A DNA stretch of 64,000 nt from Acidobacteriota bacterium. GTDB taxonomy: Bacteria > Acidobacteriota > Thermoanaerobaculia > UBA5066. The stretch lies in the NCBI GenBank assembly GCA_029781975.1, contig JAKOVQ010000033.1:124001-188000 (forward strand). Reading direction: 5' to 3'. This document shows positions 23,901 to 30,404 of this stretch, one piece after another. The position numbers and the translations under genes are program-made. Every line of letters begins with the position of its first letter. The stretch's first letter is position 1. Below the pieces are notes generated by a model. That model was not told where the DNA came from. It saw only the letters and a list, made by a program, of their open reading frames with translations, and ran no database searches.

Positions 23901-26194
23901 CAGACGTTGCCGGGACCGGCGCCGTTGTTCTTGACGGTCCAGCCGAGCGGCGGGAAGCCGCCTTCGAAGCTCTCGTTGATCCCGCCGTCGAGGTAGCAGG
24001 TGTACGCCGGGTTGCCCGACGCCGCCAGGAGGGTGAAGTTCTGGCTCTGGTCACCGGACGTGAGCGTGACGGACCGCACCTCGTCCTGGTAGCCGTCGTA
24101 CATCGAGTGGACGGTGAAGTCGTAGGTGTAGCCGTTGGGAAGGCCCGGCGTCTCGTAGTACCCGTTCCAGGGCGAGGTGTAGATGGTGTTGACGAGGTTC
24201 CCGGCCTGCCGGATCTCGATCCTGGCCCAGAGGGGCCAGTTGTGGTCGGCCGCGGTCACGAAGCCGTCGACGGCGTAGGTGCCGACCGGCGTCAGCATGA
24301 GGTCGGCGACGGTCGTCGTGCCGCCGTCGGTCACGTCCTGGCCCGTGATGGTGGCCGGGTCGTAGCCGAACTTCGAGGCCGTCACGTCGTAGGTCCCGAC
24401 GGGAACGGTGAGCTGGTAGAAGCCGGCGGCGTTGGTGGTCGTCGAGATGGACGGACCCACCTGCACGTGCGCGCCCGGGATCCCGGCGCCGCCCGCGGTG
24501 CTCTTCACGTACCCTTCGATGACGCCGCTGGGTCCGGCGACGCAGCCGGGGAACTTGAACGTCCCGATGCGCGTCTGCCAGTTCGCGCTCCCGGTCGTCT
24601 GGTAGTACTCCTGCGTGTACCAGAAGGTGCACTCGTCGGTCGGGTCGACCGACAGCGCGCTGTAGTCACCCCAGCGGCTCGACGAGTGGGTCTGCGAGCC
24701 GGTGCCGGCGATGAGCGTCGCCTCGGCGCCGAGCGTCCCGGCGGGGTCCCCCGCCAGCCGTCCGTTGTAGCGGATCGAGGGGAAGGTCGTGGCGCTCGCG
24801 GCGCTGTACCCGACCGCCATGTTCCCCTGGACGTCGAGCGCGGCGGAGCCCATCCACCGGCTGTCGGTGTCGCCGGGGTCGCCGGCGAAGGTCCCCTGAT
24901 CGGCCAGCGTCCAGCCGGTGCCCGAGTCCGCGAGCTGGTACCACCGGACGCCGGCGCGGCCGCTCCCCGCGTCGACCGTCATGTTCGTCGTCAGCCTCGG
25001 GACGCCCCCGACGAGCCTGTACTGGAGGCGCTGCATGAGGCGGTCGCCGATCGCGTCGAGCTTCGCCGTCGTGCCGGGCTGCGAGATGCAGGCCCTGTTG
25101 TTGATGCAGAGCGGCACGGCGTCAGCCGTCGCGAGCTTGAAGTTCGGGTCGTACGACGCATTGGTCCCGAACGTCGAGTTCGCCGGGTTGGTCCAGTCGG
25201 CGTGGACCTCCCAGATCCGCAGCGTGTCCGTCGGGTCCCCGATCCAGGTGGAGTCGTCCCACTCCATCACGTAGCCGGGGGTCCCGGGGGGCGGAGCGAG
25301 CCCGTCGAGGTCGGCCGGGGTCGCGCCCCCGTAGTTCCCCGTCACGGCGCCGGTGTCGAAGTAGATCTGGCGGGCCACGCCGCCGGTGAGCATCTGGTCG
25401 CGCTCGTAGACGAAGACGCCGAGGCCGCCCCAGTTGCCGGCCGGCATGACGAACTGGTTGACGGTCATGTAGTAGCCGTCGGGCCAGACGCCGATCTTCG
25501 GGTAGTCGTTCAGCTTGGTCGCGCTGACCGTGTACTGGTAGCGGTACCACTGGCCGAGCGGGTCAGGCGTCTGAGAGACGGCGAAGCACTGGTAGAAGGG
25601 ACCGTTCGGGTAGTTGGGGAGCGCGAACTGCGACATGACCCAGCGGTCCGCCAGGTGGTCGTAGTTCGTCTGCGGGTCGCCGTCGTTGTCCGCCTCGCAC
25701 GGTCCGCCGAAGCCGGTCCAGATCGTGTTGCCGAGGGCGGAGCCGCTCGCCGGGTAGAGTTGGGCCCCCGTCTTGTCGAAGATGGCGAAGCCGAGGTTCA
25801 CCCACTGGATGTAGTGGTTCGGCCCGACGTCGCCCTGCGTGTCCGGCGGGAGGACGCCGAAGGTGTTGTGGACGCCCTCGAAGCTGGACAGGGGCGCCGG
25901 CATGTTCGTCGCGCCGGGCGCCTGCTGGAGCGCCGCGTCCACGCCGGTCGCGCCGTTTCCGATCGCGCGGTCCTTCCTGGGAATGGGCGGGTTCTCGGGC
26001 GCCTTCTTACCCTCGGGGACCACCTTGAGAGGGGGAATGCTCCGGAGAGCCGGGGAGACGTCCATCTTCACCGGCGCCGATACCTGCGCAGGGTGGCGAA
26101 TCGGCGTGGCTGCCGCTCGCGCCTCGGGCGGCGCGGCCAGTCCCGCCGCCGCCAAGAGCGCAACCAGGAACGTTGTGGGTCGAGGCCATCTCAT
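20918..26194 (-). CDS. giant secreted multi-domain protein with three C-terminal SLH repeats
   Basis: The protein has 1758 residues. A signal peptide ends near residue 28 (FLVALLAAAGLAAPPEARAA). Residues ~85-550 form a large N-terminal domain (PDTQGDVGPNHYIQWVNLGF). Two carboxypeptidase-regulatory-like domains follow (~555-725, IEGYVKSTAGGAGIPGAHVQ), then two choice-of-anchor/MAM-like domains (~735-890 and ~902-1065, each opening with ESFEGG or ENFDG and closing with DDV), another regulatory-like domain (~1090-1180) and a propeller-like region (~1290-1500). The end carries three SLH repeats (~1565-1758): GCGSGNFCPDTGVTRAEMAV, then LYCPNDLVNRAQMSV, then HIFCPATTITRAQLSV, each with a Cys pair. 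SLH domains attach proteins to cell-wall or surface glycans, so this is probably a cell-surface protein. The ATG is preceded by AAAAGGAGTGTACGAGC, a strong ribosome binding site. Confidence 0.88.
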   Translation of the reverse strand: MRWPRPTTFLVALLAAAGLAAPPEARAAATPIRHPAQVSAPVKMDVSPALRSIPPLKVVPEGKKAPENPPIPRKDRAIGNGATGVDAALQQAPGATNMPAPLSSFEGVHNTFGVLPPDTQGDVGPNHYIQWVNLGFAIFDKTGAQLYPASGSALGNTIWTGFGGPCEADNDGDPQTNYDHLADRWVMSQFALPNYPNGPFYQCFAVSQTPDPLGQWYRYQYTVSATKLNDYPKIGVWPDGYYMTVNQFVMPAGNWGGLGVFVYERDQMLTGGVARQIYFDTGAVTGNYGGATPADLDGLAPPPGTPGYVMEWDDSTWIGDPTDTLRIWEVHADWTNPANSTFGTNASYDPNFKLATADAVPLCINNRACISQPGTTAKLDAIGDRLMQRLQYRLVGGVPRLTTNMTVDAGSGRAGVRWYQLADSGTGWTLADQGTFAGDPGDTDSRWMGSAALDVQGNMAVGYSAASATTFPSIRYNGRLAGDPAGTLGAEATLIAGTGSQTHSSSRWGDYSALSVDPTDECTFWYTQEYYQTTGSANWQTRIGTFKFPGCVAGPSGVIEGYVKSTAGGAGIPGAHVQVGPSISTTTNAAGFYQLTVPVGTYDVTASKFGYDPATITGQDVTDGGTTTVADLMLTPVGTYAVDGFVTAADHNWPLWARIEIRQAGNLVNTIYTSPWNGYYETPGLPNGYTYDFTVHSMYDGYQDEVRSVTLTSGDQSQNFTLLAASGNPAYTCYLDGGINESFEGGFPPLGWTVKNNGAGPGNVWKRNDQWGSANLTGGTGFSADADSDKAGSGSPGFDTELWTPPIHMPATPRNLKFKQNFNWIASGDVATVDVSTTGGATWTNLLTFTADNTAEQTINMSAYANQTIMLRWHYVSTSWAWYWQIDDVRTETIPPPPPPPALVWTENFDGVTAPAWPANWSVVDTSGTAGNWTNATTSVHPTGVTPHSAANMAIFNSWTASTGNATRLQKNTGEDISTGTGYVSFWMYHECGLSASDTVQVQTSTDGGTTWVNAGSPVARCTGTTGWAQHQVVLTGVSGASVRIGLNAVSAFGNDIHVDDVQFLLGAAVTPAVVDNPTLLCNAVGGSLVAGFVTDANTTNGVVGAQVVRDLGGTANTAPATGNLPAGFYYMFSPTPAPAAPNGPSTRTFTASKTGYGTVQQSVNLVPDTINRLDFALPAASLSLAGWPFVVDGRLTPDGQPVSEKTQLFSILNTGGLGANVKLQAQALGSGYVPPRPLQPRGESVLAPLYVAKNLFSLKGVPQTPRPAKPTPPRLTAGDVLASWSTGLALPWGAGITGATVWASNPGAGGGDDYDHEYTAAGTPTGRKVQAVFGGSWAADMTRADGNGMLWQVNVGGDNCIYEVNPNVGATGNKICPAFATSQRGLAYDPDTDTFFAGNWTDTTIYRFNRAGTILQQVNSGYSVSGLAYNPATQHLFVMENSPTDTVHVLDVANGYSVFGAFTIAGFGNYSGAGIEFGCDGLWAINQNDGKAYLVDAGEAYPCNPNLPWFTMTPTEGPVPAGGQLDVLGEFFPEGVAPAHFGLFRAVIKSTNDTPVPLPDIPVYFTKAFWDVPHGYWADAFIHALAGARITRGCGSGNFCPDTGVTRAEMAVTMVRAIHGPDFAPPPAVGIFADVVISDTDNTADYIEQLYNDGIVAGCQAGPPRLYCPNDLVNRAQMSVFIVAGLNMTPVVPPTGYFTDVTGGPYDWAAPFAEALFNAGITAGCGDHIFCPATTITRAQLSVWLVTGLGIPYYIHP
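23492..23512. repeat. (CGG)7 trinucleotide repeat encoding a proline linker
   Basis: Seven CGG units on the plus strand encode PPPPPPP on the minus strand, between the two choice-of-anchor-like domains of the SLH protein. Changes in unit number stay in frame and would only alter linker length. Confidence 0.85.
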
Positions 26195-26232
26195 GCTCGT
26201 ACACTCCTTTTCCGGCTCTCCCGTAGATCAGA

Positions 26233-26238
26233 ACGATA
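26233..26238 (-). promoter_or_regulatory. candidate -10 element for the SLH-protein gene
   Basis: The minus strand reads TCTTCTATCGTTCTG, with TATCGT 39 nt before the ATG at 26194, leaving a leader of about 30 nt that contains the AAAAGGAG ribosome binding site. The -35 region is not recognisable. Confidence 0.35.
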
Positions 26239-26764
26239 GAAGACACGATGCTGCCGATGTGACTCGTGAGCGTCACGACGAGTTGTCTGGGTCAGCCTCA
26301 GCTCGATGGCTCCGGAGGACGAGTCCGGCCCGGGAGAAGACGCGATCGGCGGCGGGCACGGGCAGTCCATGCGCAGAGCCTGTGCCACCGTTGAACGAGC
26401 CTTTCCGCCGCGCCGCCCAGTCACCACGGGGACTCCTCCCTCCCGAACCAGGAAAACCGTTGAACGCCGCCTAATCGAGTGGACCTCGAGCCCGTGGACG
26501 GTCTCGAGTCCGACAATTCCGAGGCCCGGTTCCTACCCGGCCGATGTACCGCACCGACGCAACATATTCTCGCGACCGGACCGCGTCAAGCAAAAGACCG
26601 CCATTCTCAACGCCTCGGTGAAAAAAGGCGGCGGCCTGCCGCTGGCCGGGCGCGCCCGCGGACCACCACCCGGCCCGCGGTGGGCGTCCGGACGGAGGCG
26701 ATCGGCTCCTCTTGCCCCGCCTCTGACGGGACGGCACCTCCCCGGCAGCCCACGAGGGTCTCCC

Positions 26765-26793
26765 TTGCCCGCTCGCGCGAAGGGAACTATAAG
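26765..26793 (+). promoter_or_regulatory. candidate sigma-70-like promoter for the GT4 gene at 26846
   Basis: TTGCCC (26765-26770) and TATAAG (26788-26793) are separated by 17 nt, the optimal spacing. Transcription would start near 26800, giving a ~45-nt leader. It is the best-looking promoter in the window. Confidence 0.5.
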
Positions 26794-26845
26794 GCAGCGG
26801 GGCTCTTTCGCCCGTCCTGCGCTCTCTTTCTCGGGCGTCCAAGCG

Positions 26846-28078
26846 ATGAGGATCCTCCAGGTGTGCCCCCGGGTCCCCTGCCCCGCCGTCGACGGCGGGA
26901 GGGTGGCGATGTGGGCGCTCGCGACCGGGCTCCGGAGCGCCGGACACGAGGTCCACCTCTTCTGCCTCAACCCGGCGAAGCACCGGGTCGACCTCCCTGG
27001 CGGGCCGCCGGGGGCGCCCGAGCCTTCGATCGAGGCGGTGGACGTCGAGACGAGCTTCCACCCGGCGGTCTTCCTCCGAAACCTCGGCTCGCGCATCCCG
27101 TATCACGCCGCCCGGTTCCGTTCGGAGGTCGCCGAGGAGCGGCTCCGCGAGGCCGTCCGGCGCTTCGCCCCGGACGTCGTCCAGCTCGAAGGGCTGTTCC
27201 TGGTCCCTTACGTCGCCGCCGTCCGCGGCGCCACCCGGGCGCCGATCGTCCTTCGGGCGCTGAACGTCGAGGCGGAGATCTGGGCGACGCTCGCATCCCG
27301 CGGCGGGCTTCGCCCCGCGAGGCTCCTCTACGCTCTCGCCGCCCGGCGCCTCGCCTCCTACGAGAGGCGCGCCTTCGGCGACGTGGACGGCGTCGTCGCG
27401 GTCACGCGGCGCGACGCCGAGGCCTTTCGCGCGCTCGGCAGCCGGCTCCCCGCGCACGTCGCCCCCGTCGGGATCGACACCGCGGCCGTCGTCCCCCTCG
27501 GCGCGCCGGCGGAGCCCTCGGCCGTCTGCTTCCTCGGCGCGCTCGACTGGCGGCCGAACCGCGAGGCAGTGGAATGGTTCGTCCGGCGCGTCTGGCCGGG
27601 CGTGATCCGGCGCCGGCCCGGGGCCCGCTTCGTCGTCGCCGGCGTCGCCGCTCCGGCGGGGTTCGCCGAGCAGATCGCCGCGCCCGGAGTCACCTTCGCC
27701 GGCGCCGTCCCCGACGCGCACGCGTTCGTCTCCCGGCACCGTGCGCTCGTCGTTCCGCTCCTGTCGGGAAGCGGCATCCGCGTCAAGATCCTCCAGGCGC
27801 TCGCGGCGGCGCGGCCGGTCGTGACGACGAGTCGCGGCCTCGCCGGCATCGAGGCGACGGCCGGAGAGGAGCTCCTCGTCGCCGACTCGCCCGGACCGTT
27901 CGCGCGGGAGGTCGCGACGGTCCTTCAGGACGACGCGCTCGCCGCGCGTCTCGGCGAGAGGGCGCGCGCCCTCGCCGAGAGGAGCTACGACGCGGCGCGG
28001 ATCGGCCGCGACCTCGCGGCCTTCTACGAGAGGACCTTCCTCCGCTCCTCAGGGACGCGAGACACCCTCCCCGCCTGA
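26846..28078 (+). CDS. GT4 family glycosyltransferase
   Basis: This GT-B enzyme has 410 residues from the ATG at 26846-26848. Motifs: MRILQVCPRVPCPAVDGGRV, DVVQLEGLFLVPYVAAV, LNVEAEIW, FGDVDGVVAVTRRDAEAF, VGIDTAAVVP, VCFLGALDWRPNREAVEWF, and a donor-side region reading PLLSGSGIRVKILQALAAAR then PVVTTSRGLAGIEA. The GSGxRxKxL element resembles the second GT4 module of the protein at 43197-46658 (GSGTNIKMLDF). It is transcribed alone. Its last 30 nt overlap the 3' end of the convergent GT2 gene, so the two messages could pair at their tails. The specificity is unknown. Confidence 0.9.
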   Translation: MRILQVCPRVPCPAVDGGRVAMWALATGLRSAGHEVHLFCLNPAKHRVDLPGGPPGAPEPSIEAVDVETSFHPAVFLRNLGSRIPYHAARFRSEVAEERLREAVRRFAPDVVQLEGLFLVPYVAAVRGATRAPIVLRALNVEAEIWATLASRGGLRPARLLYALAARRLASYERRAFGDVDGVVAVTRRDAEAFRALGSRLPAHVAPVGIDTAAVVPLGAPAEPSAVCFLGALDWRPNREAVEWFVRRVWPGVIRRRPGARFVVAGVAAPAGFAEQIAAPGVTFAGAVPDAHAFVSRHRALVVPLLSGSGIRVKILQALAAARPVVTTSRGLAGIEATAGEELLVADSPGPFAREVATVLQDDALAARLGERARALAERSYDAARIGRDLAAFYERTFLRSSGTRDTLPA

Positions 28079-29035
28079 GCTCTCCTCGAGCGACCGCCGG
28101 GCCGCCGCGAGCGCGTCCGTCACGAGGGCCCAGGCCCTTCGCCTCTCGCGGGAGACGAGCGGGAGCGCGACGAGCCGTGCGGCGACCCGCAGGCCCGCGC
28201 CGGCGCGGATCGCCCTTCGGCAGCGCCGGGACCATACGGGGCCCCGGTGCTTCTCGGCCCACACGAGGAGGTCCGCCCAGTGGCGCGCGGGCTCGAGGTG
28301 GTTGTCGACGGCCGCCGCCTCCAGGGCGATCGTCACGCCGTGCCGGTGAGCGACCCGGAGCTCGGGGACGAGGGCGACGCGCCAGCCCCCTTCGGCCGCA
28401 CGTGCGCAGAGGTCGAGGTCCTGTGCGTAAAACCGGAAGGAAGGATCGAAGGGTCCGACGGCGTTCCAGACGGCGCGTCGAACCCCCAGGGCGGCTCCCG
28501 AGACCCAGTCCACCTCCCCGCTGGCCGGCCGGACCGGCTTGAGCCGCCGATAGAGGGGGAGGCGGCCGAGGAGCGGCGGGAGGCCGGTCGCCTGCGCGAA
28601 GAGCCAGAGGGGGGTCGGGAGCCGCCCCCCGCTCCACTGAGGGGTCCCGTCCGGGTACGCCAGGTACCCGCCCGCGATCCCGAGCCGCGGGTCGGCGTCG
28701 AAGGCCCGGACGAGGGCGACGAGCGCACCCGGCTCGACCTCGGCGTCGCTGTTCAGGAGGAGCAGCAGCTCGCCCGACGCCTCGGCCATCCCCTCGTTCG
28801 CCGCGATCGTGAAGCCGCCCGATCGCCCGCGACGGACGACGCGGGCCGCGGGGAACCGGGCGTGGACGGCCGACTCCGTTCCGTCCGAGCTCCCGTCGTC
28901 CACCACGACGATCTCGAGCCCCGTCCCTTCCGGAAGCGTCGCCGCCGTCACCGAGCCGAGGCACCCGAGCGTCAGGTCACGCGTGTCCTTCGTCGGGACG
29001 ACGACCGAGAGGAGCCGCTCCCGGGCCCCCGTCAC
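28049..29035 (-). CDS. GT2 family glycosyltransferase
   Basis: The 328-residue protein is a rhamnosyltransferase-like GT2 enzyme: LLSVVVPTKDTRDLTLGCL, IVVVDDGSSDGTESAVHARF, ANEGMAEASGELLLLLNSDA (the NSD metal site), GALVALVRAFDADPRLGIAG, VDWVSGAALGVRRAVW and FYAQDLDLCARAAEGGW. The GTG at 29033-29035 overlaps the stop of the preceding gene (GTGA). The C-terminal ~60 residues are basic and helical, perhaps for membrane association. It overlaps the convergent GT4 gene by 30 nt at the 3' ends. Confidence 0.9.
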   Translation of the reverse strand: MTGARERLLSVVVPTKDTRDLTLGCLGSVTAATLPEGTGLEIVVVDDGSSDGTESAVHARFPAARVVRRGRSGGFTIAANEGMAEASGELLLLLNSDAEVEPGALVALVRAFDADPRLGIAGGYLAYPDGTPQWSGGRLPTPLWLFAQATGLPPLLGRLPLYRRLKPVRPASGEVDWVSGAALGVRRAVWNAVGPFDPSFRFYAQDLDLCARAAEGGWRVALVPELRVAHRHGVTIALEAAAVDNHLEPARHWADLLVWAEKHRGPVWSRRCRRAIRAGAGLRVAARLVALPLVSRERRRAWALVTDALAAARRSLEESSGGEGVSRP

Positions 29036-30354
29036 GCCGTCCCCCGCGCGGCCGCGCCCAGCTCCGCATAAACGCGGCACCAGGCGTCCCCCACTGCCTC
29101 CGGCCCGGGCTCCGGCTCGGGGAGCGCGTGGGGCGGGACCTCCAGCTCGCCGCGCGCCACGCGCTCGAGGAGCGCCGTCAGCTCCTGCTCGGCACGGGCC
29201 GGGTCGAGGAGGTGCCCGCTCCCCTCGGCCCCGACCCGCTCGCCCGGCGCTCCCATCGCGAGGACCGCCACCGGCACGCCCGCCTGGCGGCACTCGGTGA
29301 GGGTGATCGAGTAGGCCTCGGGCCAGATCGAGAGGATCAGGGCGAGGTCGACCCGTCGACGGCGGAGGAGCGACGGCAGGGAGCCGAACCGGTAGTAGCC
29401 GAGGACGTGGACGCCGAGACGCCGGGCACGACGGAGGAGGGCGGGATCCCCCCCTCCGAAGACGGACCAGCGAACGCGGGCGCGGAGGCTCGGATCGAGC
29501 CGACCGAGCGCCGCCTCGAAGAGGAGCGCCCCCTTGTGCGGACGGTAGGCGCCCACGAAGGCCACGTGGGGCGGACGGCCGGACCGGGGCGCCCGCTCCG
29601 CGCCTCCGGGAAGGAGCCCCGACGGCACCGCGGGCGGTATCACTCGCCCCCGCCCTGCCCAGGGGCCCGGGAAGAGCGTCCGGTGCCGGTCGAGGAGGAA
29701 CCTCGAGGCGAAGACGACCGCGTCGGACCGCTCGAGGAGGGCGGCCGCGGCCCGGCGCCACCGGCCGATCAGGCGCTCCTCCACCGTCCAGCTGGCTCGG
29801 AGGCACCGGCCGCAGCGAGCGTCGTCGATCGAGTAGCCGCAGAACGCGCCGGACGGCTCCTCGACGAGGTGCGGGCGCGGACAGAAGAGAGCGAAGTCGT
29901 GGACCGAGAGGACGAGGCGCGTGGCCCCCGGAAGGACGGCTGCGACTCCTTCGAGTGGCCAGCCCGCCGCCCCTTCCAGGTGGAGGACCCGGGCTCGCGT
30001 CGCGCCGAGGGCCGCCTCGAGCGCGCCCTCCGCGCCGGCGTCGCGGAGGGCGGGCGGCCCGGGGTCCGTGGCGGGGCCGAGAGGCGCGGCGACCCGCGTG
30101 GTGCCGTCGGTGACGTACAGGACGTACCGCCGCCCCGCCCTCGCCAGGAGCGCGACGGGCCGTCGGGACTCCTCGACCTCGAGCCGGACCCGCAGCTGGC
30201 CGGGGACGCCGCCCCCGCGGGGGTCGAGCGGAACGGGAAGGGCATTCAGGATCGGAGGATCGCCCCCCGGAGCCCGCAGGCGGGCGATCGGGACGGGCCG
30301 GAACCTCCTGTGCGCGGAGGCGCTGCGGGCCCGCTCGGCGAGACGCTCCCGCAC
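29032..30354 (-). CDS. GT4-type glycosyltransferase with cysteine-rich insert
   Basis: This is a GT-B enzyme of 440 residues from the GTG at 30352-30354. It has LVLSVHDFALFCPRPHLV followed by a cysteine cluster (AFCGYSIDDARCGRCLRA), VFASRFLLDRHRTLF, VAFVGAYRPHKGALLFEAAL, WSVFGGGDPALLRRARRLG and ILSIWPEAYSITLTECRQAG in the donor site. The second half of the neighbouring GT2-GT4 protein has a comparable cysteine insert. The start is unclear: the frame continues upstream through TGLRTALDVLSGEGIRGVRE to a CTG at 30406-30408 that would overlap the preceding stop by 4 nt, matching the coupling seen elsewhere in the locus. Confidence 0.8.
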   Translation of the reverse strand: MRERLAERARSASAHRRFRPVPIARLRAPGGDPPILNALPVPLDPRGGGVPGQLRVRLEVEESRRPVALLARAGRRYVLYVTDGTTRVAAPLGPATDPGPPALRDAGAEGALEAALGATRARVLHLEGAAGWPLEGVAAVLPGATRLVLSVHDFALFCPRPHLVEEPSGAFCGYSIDDARCGRCLRASWTVEERLIGRWRRAAAALLERSDAVVFASRFLLDRHRTLFPGPWAGRGRVIPPAVPSGLLPGGAERAPRSGRPPHVAFVGAYRPHKGALLFEAALGRLDPSLRARVRWSVFGGGDPALLRRARRLGVHVLGYYRFGSLPSLLRRRRVDLALILSIWPEAYSITLTECRQAGVPVAVLAMGAPGERVGAEGSGHLLDPARAEQELTALLERVARGELEVPPHALPEPEPGPEAVGDAWCRVYAELGAAARGTA

Positions 30355-30404
30355 GCCCCGGATCCCTTCCCCGGAGAGGACGTCGAGGGCTGTCCGGAGG
30401 CCCG

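Larger units (their letters stand above)
26195..26845. other. 651-nt gene-free stretch between divergent genes
   Basis: I see no convincing gene here. It separates the SLH-protein gene (minus) from a GT4 gene (plus) and holds their promoter candidates. The section ~26450-26630 is richer in A and T than the surroundings and contains AACATATTCT and a run of six A at 26621-26626. The 11-mer ACCGTTGAACG occurs twice as a direct repeat, at 26387-26397 and 26456-26466, which could be a regulator site or chance. A small RNA cannot be excluded. Confidence 0.6.

Noticed and set aside
20924-26239. A 1771-residue open frame on the plus strand opposite the SLH-protein gene
   Set aside because: Antisense shadow of a strongly biased GC-rich gene. 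The product is an Arg/Val/Asp/Gly-rich string with no domain, no signal peptide and no ribosome binding site, while the opposite strand has recognisable domains throughout.
26600-26660. GC-rich stretch followed by TTTTTT on the minus strand as a terminator
   Set aside because: The best stem is only 4 bp with a 7-nt loop, the T-run does not directly follow it, and no minus-strand gene ends here.
28049-28078. Overlapping 3' ends of convergent GT genes as evidence of a wrong stop or frameshift
   Set aside because: Both proteins keep normal family length and motif order, and short tail overlaps are common in compact genomes.
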